Shown here piece after piece: positions 17,234 to 26,117 of a stretch of DNA of 64,000 nt; within the stretch, counting starts at the first letter, position 1, and each line of letters begins with the position of its first letter. Source of the DNA: CAZCSK01 sp964501265. Its GTDB lineage: Bacteria; Actinomycetota; CADDZG01; JAHWKV01. The DNA lies in assembly GCA_964501265.1 (NCBI GenBank), contig CAZCSK010000003.1, forward strand, positions 62,001 through 126,000, written 5' to 3'. The position numbers and the translations under genes are program-made. Under the pieces are notes generated by a model. The model made no database searches and was not told the DNA's origin. It worked only from the letters and a program-made list of their open reading frames with translations.

Positions 17234-18076
17234 ATGAGGTTCCCCAAGTTAGGTCACGAATCGCTGGAGGATATCTTCGATCTTTGCCGGCGATCGCTTA
17301 CCGATCCCCCTGAGAAAGAGGATTTGCAGCGAGCATTGTTCGGCCCGTCCACCGATGCCACTGTGACCGGCGACCCGGAGCAGGGAGTCGTAGTAACGGT
17401 CGTGCGCAACGGCAAAGGTTATGTACGGCTGCTGGCCGTCGATCCAGTTCATCGCGGCAAGGGGATCGGGCGCGCCCTCATTGAAGACGCAGAGCAAGAT
17501 CTCGCGGACTTAGCATCGATTACCGTGGGGGCCGATGCCCCGGATTACTTATGGCCCGGAGTCGACATCCGCGAGACTGCGGCGATATGCCTTTTCGAAG
17601 CGATGGGCTACACGTGTTCTGAAGTTCACTACAACATGTTGGTTGACCTTTCTTCGATCCCGCGCTTTGAGGGAGGCGCCGAACGCCCAAGGTCCACTGA
17701 GCGCGATTCCATCTTGGAATGGTTGGCGCTTCATTGGCCCAACTGGCTGGACGAAGGCATGAGCGGATTCGACCGAGGGAATTTTCTGGTCGCGCGCGAT
17801 GAGGAAGGGATAGCCGGCATCGCCGCGTGGAACGTGAATCGCCAAGGATGGTTCGGTCCGACTGCAGTGCGGCCCGCTCTGGTTGGAAAAGGGTACGGGC
17901 GGCCACTGCTCCTCGGCGCCTTAGAAGAGATTCGCCAGGCAGGTGTGAAGAATGCTGAGATCGCCTGGATTGGACCACACAAGTTTTACGCGAGGACCGT
18001 CGGCGCAACAATCCACCGGACCTTCTGGGCACTCGAAAAGAAGAGGGAGCCGGGAATCGGCAGTGGGCAGGAGTAG
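17234..18076 (+). CDS. GNAT-family acetyltransferase, two GNAT modules
   Basis: 280 aa with two tandem GNAT folds. The N-terminal module has the acetyl-CoA pyrophosphate loop VHRGKGIGRALIEDAEQDL (R/Q-x-x-G-x-G/A). The C-terminal module has GKGYGRPLLLGALEEIRQAG followed by the aromatic FYARTVGATIHRTFW. This tandem layout resembles MshD-like and other small-molecule N-acetyltransferases. A strong GAGGAGAGAGGG precedes ATG 17234. It is divergent from the metallophosphoesterase gene and precedes the Liv transporter genes on the same strand by 89 nt. An amino sugar or amino acid could be the acceptor; nothing in the sequence decides it. Confidence 0.82.
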   Translation: MRFPKLGHESLEDIFDLCRRSLTDPPEKEDLQRALFGPSTDATVTGDPEQGVVVTVVRNGKGYVRLLAVDPVHRGKGIGRALIEDAEQDLADLASITVGADAPDYLWPGVDIRETAAICLFEAMGYTCSEVHYNMLVDLSSIPRFEGGAERPRSTERDSILEWLALHWPNWLDEGMSGFDRGNFLVARDEEGIAGIAAWNVNRQGWFGPTAVRPALVGKGYGRPLLLGALEEIRQAGVKNAEIAWIGPHKFYARTVGATIHRTFWALEKKREPGIGSGQE

Positions 18077-18165
18077 CCGTGACGGCTTGGAAATGGTAAA
18101 AGGTCTATACAAATTCTTGTTTCCCTGACCTTAAGATCGGAAACCGTGACAAGGCGACCGCTGAA

Positions 18166-19023
18166 TTGAGCGATTCACCAGGGCAAACGCCTGCCCTTGT
18201 GGCTCGGGGCGTTGGCGTTTCCTTCGGCGGACTTCGAGCGCTCGACCACGTCGATCTCGATGTTGCCCCCGGCGAGATCGTCGGCATCATGGGCCCCAAC
18301 GGCGCAGGCAAAACGACTCTGTTCGACTGCATTAGCGGCTTCATCCCCTCCGAGGGTCACGTCTGGATAGGGGGCCGCGAGATAACCAGCCTCCCGGCCC
18401 ACGCACGCGCCGGAGCGGGACTGGGACGAAGCTTTCAGGACGCGAGGCTGTTTCACACGATGACAGTTCTTGAAACATTGCGGGTGGCATCGGAGCTAAC
18501 GATGAAGCACGCCGGCGTCGTGTCGGCCCTGCTCGCCCTCCCATCCTCTCGCTCTGCCGAAGGGAGCGCGAGGAAGATTGCGCTCGAAATGGTCGACGTG
18601 ATGGGCCTCGGCGCATTCCGTGACAAGTTGATCAAAGAATTGTCAACAGGGACACGGCGAATCGTCGACATTGCTTGCATCTCCATCCAAGGTCCTGCAG
18701 TCGTGTTGCTCGATGAGCCCTCTTCGGGGATCGCACAGCGAGAGGCCGAGGCCCTGGCCCCGTTGCTCAGAAGACTTCGCGATCGCCTCGGTTGCGCCAT
18801 GGTGCTCATCGAACACGACATGCCTCTTCTACTCGGCCTGGCCACCCGCGTCTATGCACTCGAAACGGGAAGGGTCATTGCGGTCGGCGCGCCGGACGCA
18901 GTCGTTCGTCATCCCGCCGTCGTACGCTCTTACCTCGGCGACGACCCTGCCGCGATTGGACGGTCGGGTGTCCTCGCCAAGAAAACAAAGACAGCGCGCG
19001 CCTCCCAGACGCGGGCCGGCTGA
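18166..19023 (+). CDS. Liv-type ABC transporter ATPase (LivG)
   Basis: 285-aa cytoplasmic ATPase of the hydrophobic amino acid/amide uptake family. Walker A is GPNGAGKTT (43-51), the Q-loop region is LGRSFQDARLF, Walker B is VVLLDEPSSGIAQ and the H-loop is IEHDM. The C-loop reads ELSTGTRRIVDIA instead of LSGGQ; LivG proteins commonly deviate here, and the LivG part of the second transporter (59321-62314) has the same ELSTG form. The only usable start is TTG 18166 with weak ribosome-site support. It is followed after nine bases by the permease gene. Substrate specificity rests with the binding protein, probably the one at 27409-28998. Confidence 0.9.
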   Translation: MSDSPGQTPALVARGVGVSFGGLRALDHVDLDVAPGEIVGIMGPNGAGKTTLFDCISGFIPSEGHVWIGGREITSLPAHARAGAGLGRSFQDARLFHTMTVLETLRVASELTMKHAGVVSALLALPSSRSAEGSARKIALEMVDVMGLGAFRDKLIKELSTGTRRIVDIACISIQGPAVVLLDEPSSGIAQREAEALAPLLRRLRDRLGCAMVLIEHDMPLLLGLATRVYALETGRVIAVGAPDAVVRHPAVVRSYLGDDPAAIGRSGVLAKKTKTARASQTRAG

Positions 19024-19032
19024 GGAGACCCT

Positions 19033-21021
19033 TTGGACATCATTACGATCGGCCTGGTGTTCGGAATGGCGAATGCCCTTCTCGCGATGGGTCTGGTGCT
19101 CATTTACATGTCGAACCGAGTGATCAACCTTGCCCATGGGGAATTGGGAGCGTTCGCAGTGGCGATGATGCTGGCGCTCACGAGGGCGGCTCGACTGAAC
19201 TACTGGCTTGCCATTTTGATCAGCCTTGCATCGACTGCGGTTCTGGCGGCAATCATAGAACGTAGCATTCTTCGAAGGCTCTTCCGCAGTCCCCGCCTAA
19301 TCGTCCTAATCGCAACGATTGGTATTGCGCAACTCATTATCGTGGCCCGCTTGATTCTGCCCAAGCCAACGGCGGGGGGCGAGAAAGCCTATTTGGTGGG
19401 ATCGCAAGTCTTCCCGGTGCCTTTCTCCTTCCAGCCGATCGAGTTTGGAAGGGTCGTTCTGCAGTCCCAGCACTTCATCGCGCTCATCGTGGGGCCTCTC
19501 GTTGCCGGCGCCGTCCTTCTTTTTCTTCGCCATTCCTCGTACGGAATCGCGCTCCGCGCGGCGGCACAGAACATGCCGCGGGCGCGCCTGCTGGGGATCC
19601 CGGTCCTTAGAGTCTCGACCATGGCGTGGGTGATTGCTGGGGTCATGTCGGCGATTGCCGCGATACTGCTGGCCCCCCTCATCGGGTACTCCTCGACCGA
19701 AGCGATTGGGCTCCCCCTATTGATGAGGGGCCTGGCCGCCGCAATGGCCGCCCGAATGGAGTCCGTGGGGACCGCCTTCGGCGTCGGACTCGGGCTCGGG
19801 GTTCTGGATCAATTGGTCTTCTTTTGGACGGGAAAGGCCGACCTCACCGAGATCGTTTTATTCGCAGTGATCTTGATCACGCTTCTCTCTCGAAAAGGCG
19901 TGCTGAAGCGAACGGTTTCCTCGGAGGAATCTTCCTGGGAAGTCGCCGAACCGATTCGACCTCTTCCTCTAGAAGTCGCCGCTCAAATGAAGTGGCGTCT
20001 GGCCGTCGCGGCGGGGGCAGTTGTTCTCGCCGGACTGACCTTGAGGGCACCGTTTTCGCTCGGCGACTCGTCGGTTTTCTTCCTTGCAACCGTGCTGCTA
20101 TTGGCAGTGGTTGCCGTCTCGGCGACTGTACTGACCGGTTGGGCCGGTCAGATGTCACTCGGCCAATGGGCGCTCGCAGGGGTCGGAGGAGTTTTCGGAG
20201 CCAAACTCATCGTGAGTTTCGAGTTGCCCTATTGGGGAGCGTTCGTCCTGGCCGCCATCACGGGGGGCATAGTTGCTCTCATCATCGGCCTTCCGGCGCT
20301 TCGGTTGGAGGGAACGGCTCTTGCGGTCATTACGCTCGGCTTCGCGGTTGCAGCGGAGGGATGGCTCTTCAAGCAGCCCTGGTTCCAAGGATCTGGATTC
20401 CTGCTACGGCCAGCCTTCATGACCACACGGGTTTATTACTTCGTCTCACTTGGTTTGCTGCTCGCCACAATCCACGCAACACGCGCCTTTCAGCGCACGC
20501 GCGTAGGACGCAACATGATTGCCATGCGCGACAATCCCCTTCAGGCGTCGGCAATGGGGGTCCCCATCGTGCGCGCAAAGCTCACGGCCTTTGTTATGTC
20601 GGGAATGCTGGCCGCTGCGGCGGGGTTTCTTTGGTCGACCGGTATCGGATTGGCCGACAACAGCGTGTTTGGCCCGATACGTTCACTCACGATCATCTCC
20701 GCAGTCGTAATCGGGGGGCTCGGCTCCATATCCGGCGCTGTTATCGGAGCGTTCTATTTGCAAGGGATTCCCTTTTTCGGCGCCATGATCTCTCCTCATT
20801 TGGCGCTACTCGCGACCGGATTGGGACTGCTGCTTCTCGTGATCCTGCTGCCCGGGGGATTGGCTCGTTTGGTTTTCGGCGCCCGCGACCTGCTGGCGCA
20901 ATGGATCACCGGGATCGAAGTCAAACCTAAAGTGGTGCCTGTCTCGTCTGTCCTGGATGCGCTGGGCGGAGACTTTGCGCCGGCTGCGGAGGAAACCGTG
21001 ACTCAGGCGGCACATCAGTGA
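19033..21021 (+). CDS. Fused LivH-LivM permease
   Basis: 662-aa membrane protein joining the two permease subunits of a Liv-type importer. The first half (1 to about 290) is LivH-like (LIYMSNRVINLAHGELGAFA; RAAAQNMPRARLLGIPV). The second half (from about 320) is LivM-like (LTGWAGQMSLGQWALAGVGG; RVGRNMIAMRDNPLQASAMG; IIGLPALRLEGTALAVITLG). Each half has about eight hydrophobic segments, plus a charged linker near 285-315. The start is TTG 19033 with GAGGAG in front. Its stop overlaps the next gene by 4 nt (GTGA). Fused LivHM permeases are known in Actinobacteria; a homologous fusion occurs at the right end of the window. Confidence 0.92.
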   Translation: MDIITIGLVFGMANALLAMGLVLIYMSNRVINLAHGELGAFAVAMMLALTRAARLNYWLAILISLASTAVLAAIIERSILRRLFRSPRLIVLIATIGIAQLIIVARLILPKPTAGGEKAYLVGSQVFPVPFSFQPIEFGRVVLQSQHFIALIVGPLVAGAVLLFLRHSSYGIALRAAAQNMPRARLLGIPVLRVSTMAWVIAGVMSAIAAILLAPLIGYSSTEAIGLPLLMRGLAAAMAARMESVGTAFGVGLGLGVLDQLVFFWTGKADLTEIVLFAVILITLLSRKGVLKRTVSSEESSWEVAEPIRPLPLEVAAQMKWRLAVAAGAVVLAGLTLRAPFSLGDSSVFFLATVLLLAVVAVSATVLTGWAGQMSLGQWALAGVGGVFGAKLIVSFELPYWGAFVLAAITGGIVALIIGLPALRLEGTALAVITLGFAVAAEGWLFKQPWFQGSGFLLRPAFMTTRVYYFVSLGLLLATIHATRAFQRTRVGRNMIAMRDNPLQASAMGVPIVRAKLTAFVMSGMLAAAAGFLWSTGIGLADNSVFGPIRSLTIISAVVIGGLGSISGAVIGAFYLQGIPFFGAMISPHLALLATGLGLLLLVILLPGGLARLVFGARDLLAQWITGIEVKPKVVPVSSVLDALGGDFAPAAEETVTQAAHQ

Positions 21022-23090
21022 GCACTCCTCCAATCGTTCCAGTTCTAGGCTGGGGGCCGCGCGCGCTCGCTGCCCGGTTCTCCAGATATCTAGCCGGCGA
21101 GGCAACCTTCCCAATCGTCGTCCTGTTCTTGCTGAATGCCGTCGACGAGTTCGACAGCAAAACTTTCGAAGTTGCCAGTCCCGAGATCGCCAAGCACTTC
21201 GGCGTTGGGGTCGGGACGTTCGGACTGATCACCGTCATAGCGATCCTCTTGGTCCCGTTTGTTAGTGTTCCTGTGGCCTATTTGTCGGACCGCCGCAAAC
21301 GCATGCCTTTCGCGATCGCCGGCGCCGCGGCCTGGGGCGCTTTCTCGCTGGCCAGCGGGTTTGCGCCCACGCTTTTCATACTGATGGCTGCGCGCGTCGG
21401 ATCGGGTTTCGGCAAGGTTGTTAACGAACCTGTCCACAGCGCTCTCATCGCTGATTTCTATTCTCCGCGTTCTCGGGTAAAAGCATTTGGCATTCACAGC
21501 CTCGCGAATCCCGCTGGCGGGGCCATAGCGGCAGTTCTTACGGGCTTCATCGCCGAAGCCTTCGGGTGGCGCGCGCCGTTCTTCGTGCTGACGATCCCCA
21601 CGGTCATAGCGTTGTTCGTCGGTTCACGCCTCAAGGAGCCGGAGCGAGGTCGATTTGAAAAACTCGAAACACCCAAAGCGCCCCCCTTCATGCCGACTGC
21701 GCGCCGTCTATGGGCAGTGCGATCTCTGCGTTTTCAATGGATAGGTCTTGCGTTCACAAGCGGATCGGTGCTCGGCGTGGGAATACTGATCCCCTTCTTT
21801 CTTGAAGAAGAGTTCGGCGTCGGGCTCGGGCTACGCGGTGTGCTAATCGGGATCGGCACCTTGCTCTCGGCGATTGGAGTGTTGGTGGGTACAGCATTCG
21901 CGCAAAAGGTGATCATCGAGCGTCCAAGCAGCGGCCTCCGCTTGCTTTGCTGGACGGCGATCGTGGCGGCGATTTCGCTCCTCGGGGTTGCTGTGTCTCC
22001 GACTCTTACCTTGGTGATGTTCTTCATATGGATAGTGATGGTGGTGTTTGCCTTCGTCAACCCGGGTCTGCGCGCGATCACAGCGATGGTGGCGCCCCCC
22101 GAAATTCGGGCCTCGGCCTTCGCGCTCGGCGGGCTGGTTGCCCTTTCCGGCGCGGGGTTCGCACTCGGAGGGTTTGCGATCGGCGAAGCATTCTCAGTTC
22201 GCTGGTCTCTCGCGGTGATGTCTCCCATCTTCTTCCGCGGTGTTCTCTACTTCTTCAAGGCTGCGAAGTATCTCGACGACGATGTCGAACGGCTCGACCC
22301 AGCCCATGTAGATAAGGCACGCGGCACCGCCGGAGACTCGGGACCCGTGCTGCTTGAAGTGTCGAGGCTGACGGTCTCCTACGACGGAGTGCAGGTTCTT
22401 TTCGGCGTCGACATGGAGATACGCCGCGGCGAGATGGTTGCTCTGCTTGGGACCAACGGCGCGGGTAAATCGACCGTTCTAAATGCGATCTCAGGGATCG
22501 TTGAGCCCGACGGAGGTAACGTCTGGTTCGAGGGCGAAGCCGTCACCGGAGAGGCCCCCGAACGCACCGCCGCGCGCGGGATTATCCAGGTGCCCGGAGG
22601 CCGGGGGATCTTCCCTGGGCTCACCGTCGAAGAGAACCTCAGGATGGGAAGCTTTCTCATCCGGCGCGACGGCGCCCTGGTCACGGAACGGATGAATGAA
22701 GTCCTCGACTTGTTCCCTCGCCTTGCCGAGAGGATGCAGCAGCGGGCGGGGCTGCTCTCGGGCGGAGAGCGACAGATGCTCACGCTGGCCCAATCGTTCG
22801 TGCTTCACCCCAAGCTTCTTCTCATCGATGAACTCTCGCTGGGACTCGCGCCGGCGCTCATACAGGAGCTGCTCGTGGCGGTTCGGCGGATGAACGAATC
22901 CGGTATCACGATCGTCCTTGTCGAACAGTCGGTGAACCTCGCGCTGACGCTGGCCGACCGCGCATATTTCATGGAAAAAGGCGAAGTGCGTTTCTCTGGC
23001 CCAACCGCGGGGCTCTTTGAAAGAGACGATCTCCTGAGGTCCGTTTTCCTTGAGGGGGCGAGCGCGGTGAGCAAAGCAAAGAAGACCTAG
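21018..23090 (+). CDS. MFS transporter fused to LivF-type ABC ATPase
   Basis: 690 aa of unusual architecture. Residues about 30-430 form a 12-helix major facilitator domain (NAVDEFDSKTFEVASPEIA; the loop motif AYLSDRRKRMPFAI; a central loop near 205). Residues about 450-690 are a complete LivF ATPase: Walker A GTNGAGKST near 478, LSGGERQMLTLAQ near 580, Walker B LLLIDELSLGLAP near 600, H-loop VEQSV. It starts with GTG 21018 overlapping the permease stop, so it is the LivF of this transporter. I infer that the MFS part is carried by the same complex, either as a second permease or as a membrane anchor or sensor for the ATPase. The 3' end overlaps the convergent hydrolase gene by 4 nt. Confidence 0.88.
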   Translation: MSTPPIVPVLGWGPRALAARFSRYLAGEATFPIVVLFLLNAVDEFDSKTFEVASPEIAKHFGVGVGTFGLITVIAILLVPFVSVPVAYLSDRRKRMPFAIAGAAAWGAFSLASGFAPTLFILMAARVGSGFGKVVNEPVHSALIADFYSPRSRVKAFGIHSLANPAGGAIAAVLTGFIAEAFGWRAPFFVLTIPTVIALFVGSRLKEPERGRFEKLETPKAPPFMPTARRLWAVRSLRFQWIGLAFTSGSVLGVGILIPFFLEEEFGVGLGLRGVLIGIGTLLSAIGVLVGTAFAQKVIIERPSSGLRLLCWTAIVAAISLLGVAVSPTLTLVMFFIWIVMVVFAFVNPGLRAITAMVAPPEIRASAFALGGLVALSGAGFALGGFAIGEAFSVRWSLAVMSPIFFRGVLYFFKAAKYLDDDVERLDPAHVDKARGTAGDSGPVLLEVSRLTVSYDGVQVLFGVDMEIRRGEMVALLGTNGAGKSTVLNAISGIVEPDGGNVWFEGEAVTGEAPERTAARGIIQVPGGRGIFPGLTVEENLRMGSFLIRRDGALVTERMNEVLDLFPRLAERMQQRAGLLSGGERQMLTLAQSFVLHPKLLLIDELSLGLAPALIQELLVAVRRMNESGITIVLVEQSVNLALTLADRAYFMEKGEVRFSGPTAGLFERDDLLRSVFLEGASAVSKAKKT

Positions 23091-24010
23091 GAGCTGTTAG
23101 TCCCGTCGGTTCCCCTTAGAAATTCCAAGATCCTTTGCGTCGCCTCCGCGCGGCGAGTGAAGAGAAATACATGGCCGGCTTGTTCGTACACCCCGAGTTG
23201 AGCGCCCTTGATCGCGTCGGCGTGAAACTGTGCCTGTTCGAGAGGCACGGTGGGATCTGTATCGCCGTGAAGGATCAGGGTGGAACAAACGATTTCGCTT
23301 AGATCGGGCAGCCCGTCGCCGCGGGCGAGATCAATCTGAGCCAAATCGTTACGAAGTCCAGCGAGTCCAGGAGGAGCGTCGAGATGACTAAGGGCAAAGC
23401 GGGTCAGTTCCTTGGCCATAGACGGGTCTTCGGCGCGACGCAGCATTTCGTCCGGTGTGAGATTCTTCTCCGCTTCCCGTTGGAACGAACGAGGGTCATC
23501 GACCCTCTTTCGAGCAAGGGAGCGCGTGAGGGCACTCACGGCCTCTCCGAGTCCAGGGATTCTCAAAAGAATCCGCATCTGAGTCGGGGGCCGGATCATG
23601 TGGGCCGCCAATGCGCAGACCAGAACTAGAGCCCGCGTGCGCTCATGATGTTTTTCGGCAAAGGCGATCGCCGAGGGACCGCCTCCGGAGATTCCGACCA
23701 CGGCGCAGCCTTCGATGCCTAAAGCATCCAGCGCGGCGGCAAAAGCATCCGCCTGCTGCACGAAGGTCCGCCCCGTGGAAACCGGAGTTGCGCCGTAACC
23801 CGGACGGGAAACGAGCAAGACCGTAAAGCAGGACGCGATGTCTTCTGCCAGCGATATCGCCTGTCGCCAGCTACCCGGTGTTCCGTGGACAAGAAGCACC
23901 GCGGGGCCTTCACCTGCCTTCGCCACCTCGATCGGTCCGCGTGCCGTGTCGAGCATCTCGACACGCAATCCTTCGAGCGATGTACCCCAAGCCTGTGGGT
24001 GAACGGTCAT
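23087..24010 (-). CDS. Alpha/beta hydrolase
   Basis: 307-aa hydrolase with the standard triad: nucleophile Ser in VVGISGGGPSAIAFAEKH, Asp in LHGDTDPTVP and His in QAGHVFLFTRR. The oxyanion stretch is LLVHGTPGSW. No signal peptide, so cytoplasmic. Substrate unknown; esterase or amidase activities are typical. It is the last gene of a minus-strand operon: its start ATG overlaps the ceramidase-like gene by 4 nt, and its stop overlaps the convergent MFS-LivF gene. Context suggests it trims an acyl group from an imported sugar or amide (inference). Confidence 0.88.
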   Translation of the reverse strand: MTVHPQAWGTSLEGLRVEMLDTARGPIEVAKAGEGPAVLLVHGTPGSWRQAISLAEDIASCFTVLLVSRPGYGATPVSTGRTFVQQADAFAAALDALGIEGCAVVGISGGGPSAIAFAEKHHERTRALVLVCALAAHMIRPPTQMRILLRIPGLGEAVSALTRSLARKRVDDPRSFQREAEKNLTPDEMLRRAEDPSMAKELTRFALSHLDAPPGLAGLRNDLAQIDLARGDGLPDLSEIVCSTLILHGDTDPTVPLEQAQFHADAIKGAQLGVYEQAGHVFLFTRRAEATQRILEFLRGTDGTNSS

Positions 24011-25140
24011 TTTTTTGGGGCTACGTCGGTGAGCGCCTCGAGGATTCCGAGCACCGCACCTTCGCCGAAGCTGACGGTTTCCTCATAGCCCGCGCCGAAC
24101 GGCTGAGGAAGGTAGCCCTGCCAGCTCGGAGAGATTCCCGCGAGCAAAGTGCGTCCTCCTCGGGCCTCGTCAACCGCTTTCCCGAAAGCTTGAAAGGCCT
24201 CGCCTGGAATCGATACCAGACTCACCGATCCGAGCGACCATTCGATCAGCTCGACGGTGAGGAGCGGGTCTTTCATGTCGATAAGTTCGACGAGAGGTGT
24301 CGGCGAGACCGGGACTTCGATCGTTCGCGAACTCGAAACCGCGATATGGCCTTCAAGAGGTTCACAATCTCCAAGACGCGCAAGTACCGCGGATGCGATG
24401 TCTTGCCCCAGGGCTTCAGTGTTCAAGAAGTTTCCTTCAGGTCCGGAAAGACCTTCCCATCCGCGCGGGTTCACATCTCCGAGGGCTCCCGAGAGCATGA
24501 TCGTCGTGCCTCCGGCGTTCTGCTCCACGGCAGAGCGAAAGGGGCTCACCCAATCGCCGGAAACCTCTAGCCACTCCGAACCCAACGAAACCGGATGAAT
24601 AGCGAGATTGACGAGGACCCCGATGCGCGAATCGTCTGGACGCCGAATATCGAGCGCGCTGAACCAGGGGTCATACGGATAGCCTCTCCGGTTGACGGAA
24701 AGTCCATCGGGCAATGGAGCGCGGACGAAGGAAAGTCCGGCGGGCTCCGCCGCGCCACGGGCCGCAGCAGCAGCGTCCCTGCACGCGTCGGAAAGGACAT
24801 CTGCGTAGCCCTCGAGCGTTGTCCACCCCAACGCATCGCCGCCTTTCATGACATTGGGGCCATGGTGGGTGTGAGTGCATGATGTAAGGACTGCGTCCAG
24901 CGGAATATTCAGGGCGCTCGATATGGACCGTCGCACCGGCTCCGAGAACTCAACCGACATCCCCAGCAAGTCGCAGACCACAAGACACAGTGCGATGCCG
25001 CCCTCTTCGAGATAGAGAACGCGGACTTCAAGATCGTCGTGAACCTTGCTCGCAGGCAGGGTCCGGTCGCCGAAACCGGCGAGCATAACGGGCGTCGAGG
25101 GTGTGATGACGCTACGTCCGAAACCAGCTTTAAGACTCAT
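24007..25140 (-). CDS. Neutral/alkaline ceramidase-like hydrolase
   Basis: 377 aa matching the N-terminal catalytic domain of neutral ceramidases: GFGRSVITPSTPVMLAGFGD at the start, the metal-binding SCTHTHHGPN near 90, and the downstream histidine region NLAIHPVSLG and SGALGDVNPRG. There is no signal peptide, and the C-terminal Ig-like domain of true ceramidases is absent, so it is a short cytoplasmic member. Ceramidases hydrolyse an N-acyl amide; in an amino-sugar locus the substrate might be an N-acylated sugar (inference). ATGA overlaps on both sides couple it to the dehydrogenase and hydrolase genes. Confidence 0.82.
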   Translation of the reverse strand: MSLKAGFGRSVITPSTPVMLAGFGDRTLPASKVHDDLEVRVLYLEEGGIALCLVVCDLLGMSVEFSEPVRRSISSALNIPLDAVLTSCTHTHHGPNVMKGGDALGWTTLEGYADVLSDACRDAAAAARGAAEPAGLSFVRAPLPDGLSVNRRGYPYDPWFSALDIRRPDDSRIGVLVNLAIHPVSLGSEWLEVSGDWVSPFRSAVEQNAGGTTIMLSGALGDVNPRGWEGLSGPEGNFLNTEALGQDIASAVLARLGDCEPLEGHIAVSSSRTIEVPVSPTPLVELIDMKDPLLTVELIEWSLGSVSLVSIPGEAFQAFGKAVDEARGGRTLLAGISPSWQGYLPQPFGAGYEETVSFGEGAVLGILEALTDVAPKK

Positions 25141-26117
25141 ACGTTGATCGCTACCGTGCGTTTTTCAGCGGCCGATCGATACGCGGCGACGACGATGGCA
25201 AGGGCCGCTCGTCCGTCTTCGCCGGTCACGCCGGGCGCCAATCCTGACCCAACTGCTTGCACGAATGCCGCGCAAGGATCGGTCACGTCGCCGGGCATCG
25301 CTATCTCCCGCGGCTCACCGGACTCGGGTCGAAGTACAAGCGGAGTCACAGAGTCGAAGTGGAGCGTCCCTTTGGATCCGAAGATCGTAAGCTGGTGATC
25401 GGGGGCCGGGAGCGCGTTCCAGGCCACATGCATGCTTCCAATCGCTCCACTCGAAAAGCGCATGATCACCTGTGCCGCCTTCTCGACCGAATTGGCCCCG
25501 GGCTGCAACACTGCCGAGACTTCCGTCACTTCGTCAGCTAGCACAGCTCTTAGAAGGTCGGCAATGTGGATTCCGAGATCCAACAAGGCCCCTCCTCCGG
25601 ACTGAAGGGGGTCGAAGAACCAGGTCGCCTCGGGAGCCCAATCTTGTGGGCCTGAGTGACCGAACGCCGCCCGTACTCCCACCAGGTCCCCAACGGATCC
25701 GGAAGCGACCTCATCGCGCATCGCAACAAACGGCGCCGCGAAGCGAACGTTGTGCGCGGTCATCAAGGTAGTTTCTGAGTCGCTCGCCGCCGAGATCATC
25801 GCATCGGCGTCATCGACAGTTGTTGCGATCGGCTTTTCAACAAGGACATGTTTGCCGGCCTTCGCTGCGGCAATCGCCATCTCGGCATGAAGAAAGTTAG
25901 GCGTACAGATGTCGACGGCATCGATGTCCTGGAGTGTGAGCATTTCGCGCCAATCTCCGAACACCTTGCCCGAGCCCCACTCGTCGGCGGCAGCCTGCGC
26001 AGATTCGGTTCTGCGGGAAGAGAAAGCGACGATCTCCGCGCCTGCCGCGCGGAAGGCAGGCAGGTGAAGACGACGGGCGACTGCGCCGCACCCGATGACG
26101 CCGATGCGGACCGTCAC
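25137..26117 (-). CDS. Gfo/Idh/MocA-family oxidoreductase
   Basis: 326-aa NAD(P)-dependent dehydrogenase. The N-terminal Rossmann motif is GVIGCGAVARRLHLPAF, followed by DAVDICTPNFLHAEMAIAAA and the family hallmark VEKPIATT with the catalytic Lys. The C-terminal half is the alpha/beta sheet domain (ALLDLGIHIADLLRAV). Members oxidise or reduce sugars and inositols, often at C3. It is coupled by 4-nt overlaps to a DegT aminotransferase upstream and a ceramidase-like gene downstream. The pair dehydrogenase + DegT is the usual way to make or break a C-N bond on a keto sugar, so it probably acts on an amino sugar or aminocyclitol. Confidence 0.9.
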   Translation of the reverse strand: MTVRIGVIGCGAVARRLHLPAFRAAGAEIVAFSSRRTESAQAAADEWGSGKVFGDWREMLTLQDIDAVDICTPNFLHAEMAIAAAKAGKHVLVEKPIATTVDDADAMISAASDSETTLMTAHNVRFAAPFVAMRDEVASGSVGDLVGVRAAFGHSGPQDWAPEATWFFDPLQSGGGALLDLGIHIADLLRAVLADEVTEVSAVLQPGANSVEKAAQVIMRFSSGAIGSMHVAWNALPAPDHQLTIFGSKGTLHFDSVTPLVLRPESGEPREIAMPGDVTDPCAAFVQAVGSGLAPGVTGEDGRAALAIVVAAYRSAAEKRTVAINV

